64,000 bases of DNA, taken from the NCBI RefSeq assembly GCF_022346925.1, contig NZ_JAKRNJ010000006.1, positions 209,888 to 273,887 on the forward strand, written 5' to 3'. This document shows, one piece after another, positions 43,246-52,627 of the stretch. The number at the start of each line of letters is the position of its first letter. Within the stretch, counting starts at the first letter, position 1. The translations under genes and the position numbers were made by a program. The DNA is from Microvirga sp. ACRRW (lineage in GTDB: Bacteria > Pseudomonadota > Alphaproteobacteria > Rhizobiales > Beijerinckiaceae). The notes under the pieces are model-generated. The model was not told where the DNA came from, ran no database searches, and saw only the letters and a program-made list of their open reading frames with translations.

Positions 43246-44237
43246 GGATGCCCGCTGCCACCGGCTGCACCATAAATCTGGCCGGTCGCATAGCTCGCAT
43301 CGGAGGCAGCGAGCTGCACATAGATCGAGGCCAGCTCCGCCGGCTGACCCGGACGCCCCATCGGCGTGTCGCCGCCGAATTGCTGCAGCTTTTCCTGTGT
43401 GGCACCGCCGCTGACCTGTAGCGGCGTCCAGATCGGCCCCGGCGCGACGCCATTCACACGAATACCTTTGGGTCCGAGCTGCTTGGCGAGCGACTTGGTG
43501 AAGTTCATCATCGCCGCCTTGGTCATGGCGTAATCGATCAAGTTCTCGGACGGATCGTAGGCCTGCTCCGAAGTGGTCTGGATGATCGCCGATCCAGGCT
43601 TCAGATGCGGCAGCGCCGCCTTGGTGAGCCAGAACATGGCATAGATGCTCGTTTTCATCGTCGCGTCGAAATCATCGCTCGTGATGTCGAGAAGCGATTG
43701 CCGTTGTTGCTGACGCGCGGCGTTGTTGACGAGAATGTCGAGCCCGCCGAGTTCGCGCACGGCGTCTGCGACGATACTCTGGCAAAGAGCTTCGTCCCGA
43801 ATGTCGCCTGGCAGCGCCACGGCCTTTCGGCCCTCTTTCTCAATGAGCGCAATCACCTCTTGGGCATCCGGCTCTTCGCTGGGATAATAACTGATCGCCA
43901 CATCCGCGCCTTCGCGGGCATAGGCGATTGCGGCCGCACGTCCCATGCCGGAATCGCCTCCTGTGATCAGCGCCTTGCGCCCCTGCAACCGGCCCGAGCC
44001 CTTGTAGCTCGTCTCGCCGTGATCGGGTCGCGGGTCCATTTGACCCGCGAGACCCGGCCAGGGCTGGCTTTGCGAGCGGAACGGAGGTTTGGGGTGCTTC
44101 GTGGTCGGATCTTCCATGGCGACACTCCTTGTATTCGCCGGTTGCGCAACGGCTTGGCCCGCTACTGAGGCCAGGCCAGCGGCCGCGCCGCCAACCATCT
44201 CACGCCGTGACATCGAACCGTCATCATGCCGAGCCAT
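43242..44237 (-). CDS. SDR oxidoreductase (YhdF-like) with Tat-like leader
   Basis: A 331-residue enzyme. SRREMVGGAAAGLASVAGQA at the N-terminus resembles a twin-arginine signal (RR followed by a hydrophobic stretch). The SDR core starts at GRKALITGGDSGMGRAAA, with NNAARQ and the catalytic pair in YAMTKAA (Tyr-x3-Lys). The pre-core segment PPFRSQSQPWPGLAGQMDP is typical of the YhdF/general stress protein 39 group. Divergent from the GST gene, 86 bases apart. NAD(P)H substrate unknown. Confidence 0.85.
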   Translation of the reverse strand: MARHDDGSMSRREMVGGAAAGLASVAGQAVAQPANTRSVAMEDPTTKHPKPPFRSQSQPWPGLAGQMDPRPDHGETSYKGSGRLQGRKALITGGDSGMGRAAAIAYAREGADVAISYYPSEEPDAQEVIALIEKEGRKAVALPGDIRDEALCQSIVADAVRELGGLDILVNNAARQQQRQSLLDITSDDFDATMKTSIYAMFWLTKAALPHLKPGSAIIQTTSEQAYDPSENLIDYAMTKAAMMNFTKSLAKQLGPKGIRVNGVAPGPIWTPLQVSGGATQEKLQQFGGDTPMGRPGQPAELASIYVQLAASDASYATGQIYGAAGGSGHP

Positions 44238-44322
44238 GCCGCTCCCTTTCCCAGAATCGGACGAGCCGTTAACAATTCAAGGAAGCCTGAGTTCAATCGC
44301 AGGCACGCCCCAGGAGCATTTC

Positions 44323-45027
44323 ATGGCCGACCTCTCCGCCTTCCCAATCACCCGCCGCTGGCCCGCAGCCCATCCCGACCGGCTGCAGCTCTACTCACTG
44401 CCGACGCCCAACGGCGTGAAGGTCTCGATCATGCTGGAAGAGATCGGCCTGCCCTACGAGCCGCACACGATCAATATCGGCGCGAACGAGACCTGGACCG
44501 AGGAGTTCCTGTCGCTCAACCCCAATGGCAAGATCCCGGCCATCATCGATCCCAACGGTCCCGACGGGAAGCCGTTTGCCCTTTTCGAGTCCGGCGCGAT
44601 CCTGCTCTATCTCGCTGAAAAGACCGGCAAGCTCCTGCCGAAGGATGCGAGCCAGCGCTATGAGACCATCCAATGGGTGTTCTTCCAGATGGCGGCGCTG
44701 GGTCCGATGTTCGGGCAGCTCGGCTTCTTCCACAAATTCGCGGGACGCGAGATCGAGGACAAACGTCCTCTTGAGCGCTATCGCGCAGAGTCGAAGCGTC
44801 TGCTCGGTGTGCTCGAGACGCGCCTCAAAGGCCATCAGTGGATCATGGGCGACGAATACACCATTGCCGACATCTCGATGCTCGGCTGGGTTCGCAATCT
44901 CGTCGGTTTTTACGGCGCAGGCGAACTCGTGGAATACGACACGCTCAAGAATGTTCCCGCCTGGCTGGAGCGCGGCCTTGCCCGCCCTGCCGTGCAGCGA
45001 GGCCTGGAGATACCGAAGCGTCCGTAA
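44323..45027 (+). CDS. Glutathione S-transferase family protein (YfcG-like)
   Basis: A 234-residue enzyme from ATG 44323 (CAGGAG in front; a longer frame reaches into the divergent SDR gene). The N-terminal thioredoxin fold has LYSLPTPNGVKVSIMLEE and NPNGKIPAI, with the gamma-Glu contact ESGAILLYLAEK. The C-terminal helical domain ends in IADISMLGW. The TPNGVK motif marks the Nu/YfcG-type GSTs with disulfide reductase activity. Cytosolic, probably stress related. Confidence 0.9.
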   Translation: MADLSAFPITRRWPAAHPDRLQLYSLPTPNGVKVSIMLEEIGLPYEPHTINIGANETWTEEFLSLNPNGKIPAIIDPNGPDGKPFALFESGAILLYLAEKTGKLLPKDASQRYETIQWVFFQMAALGPMFGQLGFFHKFAGREIEDKRPLERYRAESKRLLGVLETRLKGHQWIMGDEYTIADISMLGWVRNLVGFYGAGELVEYDTLKNVPAWLERGLARPAVQRGLEIPKRP

Positions 45028-45387
45028 GTCAGCCTCGGAGTCTTTGCTGCTCTACCATGGGTTTAACTGAATCATTTCACGCGTGAGGGACATGCTTCCT
45101 CACGCATTTATGCATGACGAACGATCTTCGTTCAGCGCCCCAAAATTAACACAGATTAATCAAATCTATATCAACGTGCTCGCGTCCTAGTTACTCCGCA
45201 TAGGAGAACACAGAGATCCTACTGTGTATTCAGGCGCCAGAGAAGCAGCCTAATCAGTGAGCATGATTGAAAGGCCTCCCCCAAGTCTTCAGCGGGGCGA
45301 GGCCTTGCGGCTTGTATGTTCGAGTTCAGTTGATAGTTCGCGTTCGAGTGAAATGACGAAAAACACTTTTCACAACAGCGAGGCACG
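45028..45387. other. Intergenic region with one strong hairpin
   Basis: AAGGCCTCCCCC (from about 45271) pairs with GGGGCGAGGCCTT (to about 45308). There is no T tract, so it looks like a structured leader or a protein site rather than a terminator. An AT-rich stretch at 45140-45180 may hold a promoter for the gene at 45388. No other gene seen. Confidence 0.4.
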
Positions 45388-46392
45388 ATGCCCAATCACA
45401 GACGTTTCAGCCAGACACCGCCGGACAAGGCAAACGAGCTATTCGAGAAGCTCCTTGCAACATCCGATACCGCGGTCAAGACACGCGAGCGCCTCTTCGC
45501 CGATTTGAAGGAAGAGCTGGAGCTCCTTGCAAATCTTCAGGAGGAGCATCTCTTCCCAGTTCTAAGGCGGCGCGGGATGCAGGATCTCGTGCAGATGGCG
45601 GTCAACGACAATCAGGAAACTATCGCGCTCCTGGCGGAACTGGAGCGCATGCCGAAAAACGATGGCGACTTCCTCAACCGCGTCGCCCGGCTGAGGACCA
45701 TCTTCCAGCAGCATATTCGGGATGACAGGAAAGAGCTTATTCCTGCTGTCCTCGAAGTCCTAAGCGATGAGGAAGTGGAGGCAGTCATCGAAAAGGTGGA
45801 GGAAAAGATGACAAGCATCGGCGAAACGAAGCGAGTTGAAGCCCAGAGCATGCGGGGTCAGGCCGAAGCGGCTCAACGCGTCGCCGAGGACTGGGCCGAC
45901 ACCATGCGCGCCGGCGCGGAAAGCGCTCAGACAATCGTTCAAACCATGCAGCAGGCCGTTGAGAACAGCTTCAACGCGTTCTCAGAATTGACGCGCCGCT
46001 CGACAGGACAAGCGATGCATCTCTTTGAGCGCCCCGATGGCGAGACTCATGCACTGACGACGGAGGCCTCGCAAAATCTCCGAGCAGCCGCACAATCCGG
46101 CACGACTTTGACACGCGGGCTTCAGGACGTCTCCCGCGAATGTCTCGAGCTGAGCCAGAAGCGAATGCAGCGGAACCTCGACGGCTTGGCTGCCCTCGCC
46201 CAATGCCGCTCCATGGCCGACCTTATGGCCGCACAAGCCGCGCTTATCCGGGACAATGTCGAGCTGACCATCGACAACAGCCGGCGCATTGCCGAACTCG
46301 CCATCCAGATGGCGGACGAAGCGTCTCGGAACGTGACGGTGCAGGTGGAGAAAGTCGAAAAGACTTTACACCGGGTCAACCGCGCCGCGTAA
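45388..46392 (+). CDS. Hemerythrin-like (HHE)/phasin fusion protein
   Basis: A 334-residue protein. Residues 12-150 fit an HHE-type four-helix bundle (LFADLKEELELLANLQEEHL and IFQQHIRDDRKELIPAVLE, where His and Glu of the second metal site are visible), but the first His of the canonical site is not obvious. Residues 160-334 fit a phasin: long amphipathic helices with MQQAVENSFNAFSELTRR and CRSMADLMAAQAALIRDNVE. The fusion would place a possible iron/oxygen or redox sensor on a granule- or membrane-binding protein. Single gene, followed by a bidirectional-looking terminator. Confidence 0.75.
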   Translation: MPNHRRFSQTPPDKANELFEKLLATSDTAVKTRERLFADLKEELELLANLQEEHLFPVLRRRGMQDLVQMAVNDNQETIALLAELERMPKNDGDFLNRVARLRTIFQQHIRDDRKELIPAVLEVLSDEEVEAVIEKVEEKMTSIGETKRVEAQSMRGQAEAAQRVAEDWADTMRAGAESAQTIVQTMQQAVENSFNAFSELTRRSTGQAMHLFERPDGETHALTTEASQNLRAAAQSGTTLTRGLQDVSRECLELSQKRMQRNLDGLAALAQCRSMADLMAAQAALIRDNVELTIDNSRRIAELAIQMADEASRNVTVQVEKVEKTLHRVNRAA

Positions 46393-46406
46393 ACCCCGGC
46401 TCCGTT

Positions 46407-46440
46407 CAAAAACGCGCTCCTGGTTTAAGAGCCAGGAGCG
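46407..46440 (-). terminator. Terminator between convergent genes
   Basis: CGCTCCTGG (46415-46423) pairs with CCAGGAGCG (46432-46440). On the minus strand a run of T follows (plus-strand A at 46408-46412), so it ends the amidohydrolase transcript and possibly also helps stop the transcript of the HHE/phasin gene. Confidence 0.75.
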
Positions 46441-46456
46441 TCTCAATGCCTGAAAC

Positions 46457-47605
46457 TTACCCCAGAAGGTCTCGCAGCGTGCGCATGAAGACGCGTGCGC
46501 CAATGCCGATCAGGTCATCCGGAAAATCGTAATCCGGATTGTGAAGCGCTGCATGATGTTCCCCTGCGCCGAGGAAAAACATCGCGGCCGGAGCATTGGC
46601 GCCCAGATGCCCGAAATCTTCCGAGGGGCGCATGGGCAAGTCGCCTCGATCATGCGGTACGCCTTCAGCATCGAGAGCATGCCGCAGATGCGCCACCGCT
46701 TCAGGCGCATTTTCGCAATGGCAGAAGATGTCATTGTACGAAATCTCGACCGACAGGCCGCTTGCATGTGCAGCATCGCGTGCCAGACGCTCGGCTTTCG
46801 CGACGAGGCCGTCCATGCCTGCATCGGTGAGTGTGCGGAGCGTCGCCCAGATCTCTCCATGTGCAGGCGCAATACCGAAGGCTGGCTCCCCGATCCGCGC
46901 GTGAGTGACGGTCACCATCGCAAAGCTCTGGTCCATGGGACCGCCGCTTCCGAGACCAGTAAGCGCCGGCATGAGATGAGCCAATGAATTCATCGGCGAG
47001 AGCCCGGTCTCGGGCATGGAGGCGTGTGCCGTCTTGCCCGTTAAGACGATGCGCATTCCGCGCGAAGCGCAGCTTACGGGCCCCTCGATCAGGGCCACTT
47101 TGCCGAACTTCATGCCGGGCAGGTTGTGAAGCGCGAACACGAAGTCGGGTGCGATCTCACGGAATTTCGGATCGGCCACCACGGCCGCCGCCCCTGCCCC
47201 CGTCTCCTCGGCGGGCTGGAAGAGCAGGATGGCGCGGCCGCGCTGCGGCCGTTGCCGGCTCAGCCCTCGGGCGAGAGCCGCCAAGATCGCCATGTGCCCA
47301 TCATGACCGCAGAGATGAGCCTTGCCGGGAATGCTCGACCGATGCGGCGCTTGGGAAATCTCTTCAATCGGCAGGGCATCGAGTTCGGCCCGGAACATCA
47401 CCGTCGACCCAGGCTCACGCCCTTCGAAGATCCCCGCGACCCCGTGGCCGCCGAGGCCTCCGACGATCCGGTCGGCTCCGGATGAGGCGAGCAAAGCCTG
47501 AGCCGTTTGAGCCGTCCAGGCCTCCTCTCCCGAAATCTCAGGGTGGCGATGCAACGCGCGCCGCCATTCGGTCAGCTCGACAACGTCCTGATTGGTCAAA
47601 AACAT
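46457..47605 (-). CDS. M20-family amidohydrolase
   Basis: A 382-residue zinc metallopeptidase of the M20D type (hippurate hydrolase, N-acyl amino acid amidohydrolase). RRALHRHPEISGEE at the N-terminus, AELDALPIEE, the metal-binding HLCGHDGHMA, QPAEETGAG, and RPSEDFGHLG with the late ligand are all there. The dimerisation (lid) domain is between. It hydrolyses N-acylated amino acids or similar amides in the cytosol. It lies 60 bases from the MYG1-like gene on the same strand. Confidence 0.9.
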   Translation of the reverse strand: MFLTNQDVVELTEWRRALHRHPEISGEEAWTAQTAQALLASSGADRIVGGLGGHGVAGIFEGREPGSTVMFRAELDALPIEEISQAPHRSSIPGKAHLCGHDGHMAILAALARGLSRQRPQRGRAILLFQPAEETGAGAAAVVADPKFREIAPDFVFALHNLPGMKFGKVALIEGPVSCASRGMRIVLTGKTAHASMPETGLSPMNSLAHLMPALTGLGSGGPMDQSFAMVTVTHARIGEPAFGIAPAHGEIWATLRTLTDAGMDGLVAKAERLARDAAHASGLSVEISYNDIFCHCENAPEAVAHLRHALDAEGVPHDRGDLPMRPSEDFGHLGANAPAAMFFLGAGEHHAALHNPDYDFPDDLIGIGARVFMRTLRDLLG

Positions 47606-47665
47606 GAGAAGACATCCATCCCGATTGGCAAGAAAAAGCCTCGCCGCAAGCCGTGCCGATGGCGG

Positions 47666-48571
47666 TCAGATTGCCCCGGTTTGACGGCCCGCCGCAATGG
47701 CCCGTTCCGCCAGCTCGATGACCGAGGCCTGGGAGCGCGCTCCGCAGATGAAGCCGCTCGGATGGCAGAAGACGCCATCCGGAATGCCGACAGCCTTGGA
47801 GAAGGCTTCCTCCTGAAGACCGCGCCAAGATTCCGGCAGGGACAGCCTCTGCCCGAAGGAGTTGGGCTCCGGCGGAATGGTGCGGCAATACCAGGAGGTC
47901 AAATCCTCGTTCGGGTAGATGACGAAGAGAGCGTTCGTCAGACCGCCCTCGAACACGGCCTTTTCCCAAGGTAGCTTTCGATCGAGCACGATCACCTGCT
48001 GGTTCTTGGCCGTCCTGGCAGCCGTGAGCACGAAGGTCATGGCCTTTGCCTCGGCATAGGCCTGCCGGCAGGCGCGCCGCAGAATGCCCCCCGCCAGTTC
48101 TGAAGCCTCGGCAAAGGCCTCATCAAAGGTCTGCCTGCTGTCCCAGGTCGGGTTGAAGGTTTCGATCAACAGGGCCAGATGACCGGGGCTCGCGGTCGAG
48201 ACGCCGTTATCCGCCAGGTCGATGGACAGGATGATACCCGTGTCGATGTCCCGCCATACGGCATCGAGAGCGTTCTCCTCGATGCCGGGCACGAAATGCG
48301 GCAGGGCGTCACGGCCGTAATCGCGCCAGATCAGGCCGACGGAACTATAGGGCGTGCCGTCATCCCGGCGCGGCAGATCCCGCATGTGATGATCGTAGCG
48401 CCTCTTGGAAGGGTCGTAGACGCCGCCCACGTCGAAGACGATATCGGCAGCGGCAATCAGAGTGGAATCGCGGGTGCGGACGAGATCGAAATTCCCAAGA
48501 GCGGTGCGCAGAATGGCAGATGCGAACACGTCGTCTGCATGGAATGTCCCGCTATGGGTCACGACCCTCAT
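47666..48571 (-). CDS. MYG1 family protein
   Basis: A 301-residue protein of the MYG1/UPF0160 family, related to DHH phosphoesterases. It begins VVTHSGTFHADDVFASAIL (HAD metal motif), then DVGGVYDPSKRRYDHH, and later SFGQRLSLPESWRGL and FCHPSGFICGA. The eukaryotic member is a 3'-5' RNA exonuclease; the bacterial role is unknown. The gene precedes the amidohydrolase, probably in one transcript. Confidence 0.9.
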   Translation of the reverse strand: MRVVTHSGTFHADDVFASAILRTALGNFDLVRTRDSTLIAAADIVFDVGGVYDPSKRRYDHHMRDLPRRDDGTPYSSVGLIWRDYGRDALPHFVPGIEENALDAVWRDIDTGIILSIDLADNGVSTASPGHLALLIETFNPTWDSRQTFDEAFAEASELAGGILRRACRQAYAEAKAMTFVLTAARTAKNQQVIVLDRKLPWEKAVFEGGLTNALFVIYPNEDLTSWYCRTIPPEPNSFGQRLSLPESWRGLQEEAFSKAVGIPDGVFCHPSGFICGARSQASVIELAERAIAAGRQTGAI

Positions 48572-48808
48572 TCTGCTCTTCCCGTCAATTACTCAAAAAT
48601 GCGTCATCGGCAGCCAAGCTGCGCGGCACATATAACCTTATCACGTCAGCAGGGAATAGCGCCGATGGATCTGAATAGCCTTTTTCTTGGTTATGACCGA
48701 AACGTTCTTTTGAGTGAGCACAACCACAGCTTTGTAATCTGCCGCTTGACCTTGCCACGGTAGGAAGGTCTACGCACCCCGGGATCCTGGTTCAGGAAGG
48801 ATTCTGCC

Positions 48809-49018
48809 ATGCATTGTTTCCATATCCCCGGCATGTCTTGCGGCGGTTGCCTCGCTTCCGTGACGAAGGCAATCCGGACGCTCGATCCGCAAGCGCATGT
48901 TGAAGCCGACCTCGAGAACCGCAGGATATTCGTGAGGTCAGACAAGGCCGAAGCATCGTTGCTCGACGCCTTGGCGAATGCAGGCTACCCGGCTCAAGCC
49001 ATTCCTGCCGGTTCCTAG
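48809..49018 (+). CDS. Heavy-metal-associated (CopZ-like) copper-binding protein
   Basis: A 69-residue single HMA domain: IPGMSCGGCLASVTKAI carries the MxCxxC copper motif, followed by the usual beta-alpha-beta order and ending GYPAQAIPAG. It works as a cytosolic metal chaperone. GGAAGG is near the start. The DUF305 gene follows 55 bases later in the same direction, fitting a small copper-handling pair. Confidence 0.85.
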   Translation: MHCFHIPGMSCGGCLASVTKAIRTLDPQAHVEADLENRRIFVRSDKAEASLLDALANAGYPAQAIPAGS

Positions 49019-49073
49019 TCCCTACGCATCTTCCCCCCAACTCCATCCGTCTTTTCACTTCAGGAAGTCGAAA

Positions 49074-49451
49074 ATGATCCTACGCGCCTTTATCGTTATC
49101 GCCAGCATTGCAGCCATGCCTGCCCTCGCGGCGGCTCAAGGAGGCTCCCACAGCGGCCACTCGATGCCGATGCAAACCCAGCAATCGGCGGAGAGCCCGG
49201 CGACAAAGGCCTACCGTGAAGCCAATGCGAAGATGCATCGCGACATGGACATCGCCTATACGGGCGATTCCGACGTGGATTTCGTCCGTGGCATGATTCC
49301 TCACCATCAGGGCGCCATCGACATGGCCAAGGTGGCCCTCCAGAACACCAAGGATGAGCAGATCCGCCAATGGGCGACTGCCGTGATCCGCGAGCAGGAG
49401 CGCGAGATCGCGGAAATGCAGGCCTGGCTCAAGAAAAAGGGCATTCAATAG
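49074..49451 (+). CDS. DUF305 family secreted protein
   Basis: A 125-residue protein from ATG 49074 (AGGAAG in front) with a signal peptide ending around ALAAAQ. A short His/Met-rich stretch (SHSGHSMPMQ) follows, then the DUF305 core: MHRDMDIAYTGDSDVDFVRG and MIPHHQGAIDMAKVAL, whose HH and Met residues bind copper in CopM-like proteins. Periplasmic. The upstream HMA gene supports copper homeostasis. Confidence 0.85.
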   Translation: MILRAFIVIASIAAMPALAAAQGGSHSGHSMPMQTQQSAESPATKAYREANAKMHRDMDIAYTGDSDVDFVRGMIPHHQGAIDMAKVALQNTKDEQIRQWATAVIREQEREIAEMQAWLKKKGIQ

Positions 49452-49619
49452 TATCCAGCCCTGGGGATGGGCGGCAGCGCCCTCACCTTGGCAGTGTCCA
49501 TCCCGCCTTCGAGCGTGTACAGAAGCTAAGCTGCGCACTTGTGGGGAGCTTGCCTGCTTCGAACGAGAGGCTCGTGCGTTAACGGGTATCCCTAGCGGGC
49601 GACAGGAAAGGAAATATCC

Positions 49620-49925
49620 ATGTTCACGCTTACAATCAGCGACAAGCCGATTGCCATTACCAATGCCGATGAGGAGGAAGCCCGCGAACTCCTCATGAGC
49701 GAGGATTTCAAGGAAGACCTCAAGTACCTGGAGAGCGAAGGCGCTCCGCTCTGGGACGGCATTGCCACCCTTAATGTCCGCGCGGCCACCGAAGAGGAAA
49801 AGGCCGAGTTCGAAGGCGCGGATTTTGACGACGAAGAGGACGACGAAGACGAGGATGAGGAGGACGGCCCCTACATCATGTTCCTCGTCGACGTGACGGA
49901 CCCAGACGAGGCTGACGAAGACTAA
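49620..49925 (+). CDS. Small acidic protein of unknown function
   Basis: A 101-residue protein, strongly acidic. The N-terminal half folds plausibly (MFTLTISDKPIAITNADEEE, then LWDGIATLNVR), and an Asp/Glu run around residues 68-82 separates it from a last strand YIMFLVDVTDP. No Cys and no signal peptide. GGAAAGGAAA precedes the ATG and a perfect terminator follows the stop, so it is a true single gene. Function unknown. Confidence 0.75.
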   Translation: MFTLTISDKPIAITNADEEEARELLMSEDFKEDLKYLESEGAPLWDGIATLNVRAATEEEKAEFEGADFDDEEDDEDEDEEDGPYIMFLVDVTDPDEADED

Positions 49926-49954
49926 GCCCTCACCACATCGCGTTATTCAATCAG

Positions 49955-49986
49955 GCCGAGCCCAGGATGACCGGGCTCGGCTTTTT
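49955..49986 (+). terminator. Rho-independent terminator
   Basis: GCCGAGCCC (49955-49963) pairs with GGGCTCGGC (49973-49981), followed by TTTTT. It ends the small acidic protein gene. Confidence 0.9.
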
Positions 49987-49997
49987 CAATGGGCCTG

Positions 49998-50459
49998 TCA
50001 TCGCGCAGCGAAGACGGCCTTGTAAATCTGATCGGGATCGGGCCGCTTGTTGGACTGGAACCGGAGCACGCGATAGCCGCAGGACTTGAGAATCTGGTCG
50101 CGTTTGGCATCACGCTTCGCATCGTGGGAGCGATCGTCGAGCTCGATCACGGCAATCACCTCCATGTCTCGGGCGATCACCCAATCGACGCGGGCGTTCG
50201 AGATCTGCTTGAACGCAACCCAGAATGTGCGGCTGCCCTCCCTCGCATCGGGCCGCACGAGAGCCAAAAGCGGCACCTGGGGCCAGACCTCGCAATCGGG
50301 AAATGCCGCGAGAAGCCGTTGATAGAACTCCCTTTCATTCGCCGTCATCACAGACCCGCGGCGATAGCGGATGCGGCGCGCCCAGACCAGTGCAACGATG
50401 AACGCGCCGACGAGCAAGGCGATACCGCCGAGCCACGTCCAGGACATGTTTTCAATCAT
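49998..50459 (-). CDS. DUF2726 membrane-anchored protein
   Basis: A 153-residue protein with one N-terminal membrane helix (about 9-27) and a DUF2726 domain: NEREFYQRLLAAFPDCEVWP, WVIARDMEVIAVIELDDRSH and LKSCGYRVLRFQ. The domain resembles Vsr/PD-(D/E)XK-like nucleases (Asp, then AVIELDD). Family function is not established. Convergent with the small acidic protein gene and divergent from the L,D-transpeptidase gene. Confidence 0.85.
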   Translation of the reverse strand: MIENMSWTWLGGIALLVGAFIVALVWARRIRYRRGSVMTANEREFYQRLLAAFPDCEVWPQVPLLALVRPDAREGSRTFWVAFKQISNARVDWVIARDMEVIAVIELDDRSHDAKRDAKRDQILKSCGYRVLRFQSNKRPDPDQIYKAVFAAR

Positions 50460-50604
50460 CGGATCTCACCCGCAGCTCCCGCGATTTCCAGCCCGTCCAC
50501 CATGAAGCCTGGCCATTCCCTCGAGCAAACCCAGCGCTCATGAAACCGAGCCGTATGGTCCCGCGTCTTCTTATTGCCAGGTTAGAGCTTTGGGGAGAGT
50601 GAAG

Positions 50605-51309
50605 ATGGACCTTAATCGTCGCGCCTTTGTACTGGGCCTTCCGGCCGCGGCAATCGGCTCAAGCCTTCCCGGCGGGCCTAGCCTTGCTCAGCAAGCCCTG
50701 TCCCGCTCAACTTATCAGGCGATGTATGCGCCCATCGATGACGATCTTTATCCGATCCCCGGCGTCGATCTCTCCCGTATCAATCAAAATTATCTACGCA
50801 AGGTCGTTCCCTACCAGACGAGCGAAGAGCCCGGCACCATCGTGGTCGAACCGCAGAACCGCTATCTCTACCTCGTCCTGAGGGACGGCATGGCCGTGCG
50901 CTACGGCGTCGGCGTGGGACGCTCAGGCTTCAGCTGGTCCGGCAGCGCCGTGATCAAGAGCAAGCAGGAATGGCCGGATTGGTATCCGCCCAAGGAGATG
51001 TTCGGACGCCAACCCGAATTGATGGAGCAGATGGGCGAATTGCCGGGCGGACCCGGCATGCCCGGCGGACCCGGGAACCCGCTCGGCGCCCGCGCTATGT
51101 ATCTTTGGCAGGGCAACAAGGATACGCTCTATCGCATCCACGGCACCTTCGAACCCTGGACCATCGGCACCAATGTCTCGTCCGGCTGCATCCGGATGAT
51201 CAATCAGGACGCCATCGACCTCTACAATCATACGAACATCGGAACGAAGGTGGTCGTGCGTGGTGGCTCGGGAAACAGGCGAGGCCAACATTCCGCACGC
51301 GCCTCATAA
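50605..51309 (+). CDS. L,D-transpeptidase (YkuD family)
   Basis: A 234-residue exported protein from ATG 50605 (GGGGAGAG in front). MDLNRRAFVLGLPAAAIG is a twin-arginine-like signal peptide. The YkuD domain (about 85-220) has IVVEPQNRYLYLV at its start and the active-site stretch YRIHGTFEPWTIG then VSSGCIRMINQDAIDL with catalytic His and Cys (HGT and SSGCIRM). A Gly/Pro insert (GGPGMPGGPG) sits between. It makes 3-3 peptidoglycan crosslinks or anchors proteins in the periplasm. Confidence 0.95.
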   Translation: MDLNRRAFVLGLPAAAIGSSLPGGPSLAQQALSRSTYQAMYAPIDDDLYPIPGVDLSRINQNYLRKVVPYQTSEEPGTIVVEPQNRYLYLVLRDGMAVRYGVGVGRSGFSWSGSAVIKSKQEWPDWYPPKEMFGRQPELMEQMGELPGGPGMPGGPGNPLGARAMYLWQGNKDTLYRIHGTFEPWTIGTNVSSGCIRMINQDAIDLYNHTNIGTKVVVRGGSGNRRGQHSARAS

Positions 51310-51389
51310 GGCTGAGAACGGATTATTAAGCCTATTTTTGCCATGGTTGCCCGTCACACATCTCGTAAGGGTAGCGGGATAAAACCAAA

Positions 51390-52610
51390 ATGCGGGACAC
51401 CATGGCCCGACCGGAACGGTCGTTCGGCAAGCATCATGCGATGCATGTGCTCGCGAAAGAGTGCCGGCACTCAAGGAAAACCATCCTAAAAGCCGCTTGC
51501 ATACTGACTGGTGCCGCTGGGCTGCTTGCCCTTTACCCATCCAATACGATGGTGCGCGCCGATGGCGAGACACGCACTCTGACCTTTGTCCACACCCATC
51601 GGCAGGATAGCCTGACCATCGCCTTCCGCCGGAACGGCCAGTATGACGATCAGGCCATTGGCCAGCTCAACTGGTTCCTGCGGGACTGGCGCAACGACAA
51701 GCCCGCCCGCATGGATCCGCGCCTATTCGACGTTCTGTGGGAGGTCTATCGCGAGTCCGGCTCTAGACAGCCCATTCATATCATTTCGTCCTATCGCTCG
51801 CCCGAGACCAATTCCGCTCTGCGACGCCGTTCGAGCGGCGTGGCCGAGAACAGCCAGCACATGCTGGGCAAGGCGATGGACATCCGCTTGCCGGACGTTC
51901 CGACTGCGCGGCTGCGCGAGATCGCCATGCGTCTGCAATATGGCGGCGTCGGCTATTACTCATCCTCGGACTTCGTGCACGTGGACACGGGCGGCGTGCG
52001 CGCCTGGCCACGCATGTCGTCACAACAGCTCGCGCGCCTCTTTCCGGACGGGAAGACCGCCCATCTTCCCGCAGACGGCAAGCCGCTTCCCGGCTATGAG
52101 CAAGCCAGAGTGGAAATTGCGGCCCGCAATTCCGCTCTAGCCACTCAGGCATCGGCTGGCGGCGGCTCCATCGGCACTCTGCTGGCCAATGTTTTTGGCC
52201 GTAAGCCGCAAGCACCAGCACCGCAGCAGGCAACGGTGGTCGCTTCCGCTGCACCGGCTGCGATCGAGCCTGAGCGCTCCGCACGGCCGACTCCCCTGCC
52301 TCCGGTAAGGCCGCAGGATCTCGTGCGTCAGGCGGAAATCACCACGCCCCCGCAACCGCCTGCACGAGTTGCGTTGGCCGCGCAATCAACCAGCCGGCAG
52401 ACAGCATCGTTCGAGCCTATTCTGGGCTACAACGTGAAGGCAGCGGTGCGTTCGCTCTTCGAGCCCAAGACCGCGATGCTCGACACGGGTTTCTCGTCGG
52501 GCACACGAGAAGATCTGAGCACCATGCGCTTTACCGGTCCTGCAACAAGACCTCTCCCGAGGCTCGAACAGCAGCAGGCTCCCAAGAACCTCTGGGCGAA
52601 TGCCGGCTGA
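51390..52610 (+). CDS. DUF882 (YcbK/MepK-like) peptidase M15-type protein
   Basis: A 406-residue protein with a long basic leader and a hydrophobic segment (about 31-50). The DUF882 domain has HIISSYRSPETNSALRRR, the metal motif SQHMLGKAMDIRLP (His and Asp) and SDFVHVDTGGVRAWP (final His). It is a zinc peptidase fold of the M15/MepK kind that trims crosslinked peptidoglycan. The last 180 residues are a Pro/Ala-rich tail of low complexity. It follows the L,D-transpeptidase gene by 80 bases; both act on the cell wall. Confidence 0.9.
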   Translation: MRDTMARPERSFGKHHAMHVLAKECRHSRKTILKAACILTGAAGLLALYPSNTMVRADGETRTLTFVHTHRQDSLTIAFRRNGQYDDQAIGQLNWFLRDWRNDKPARMDPRLFDVLWEVYRESGSRQPIHIISSYRSPETNSALRRRSSGVAENSQHMLGKAMDIRLPDVPTARLREIAMRLQYGGVGYYSSSDFVHVDTGGVRAWPRMSSQQLARLFPDGKTAHLPADGKPLPGYEQARVEIAARNSALATQASAGGGSIGTLLANVFGRKPQAPAPQQATVVASAAPAAIEPERSARPTPLPPVRPQDLVRQAEITTPPQPPARVALAAQSTSRQTASFEPILGYNVKAAVRSLFEPKTAMLDTGFSSGTREDLSTMRFTGPATRPLPRLEQQQAPKNLWANAG

Positions 52611-52627
52611 CGGCTTAGCGCCCGCGG

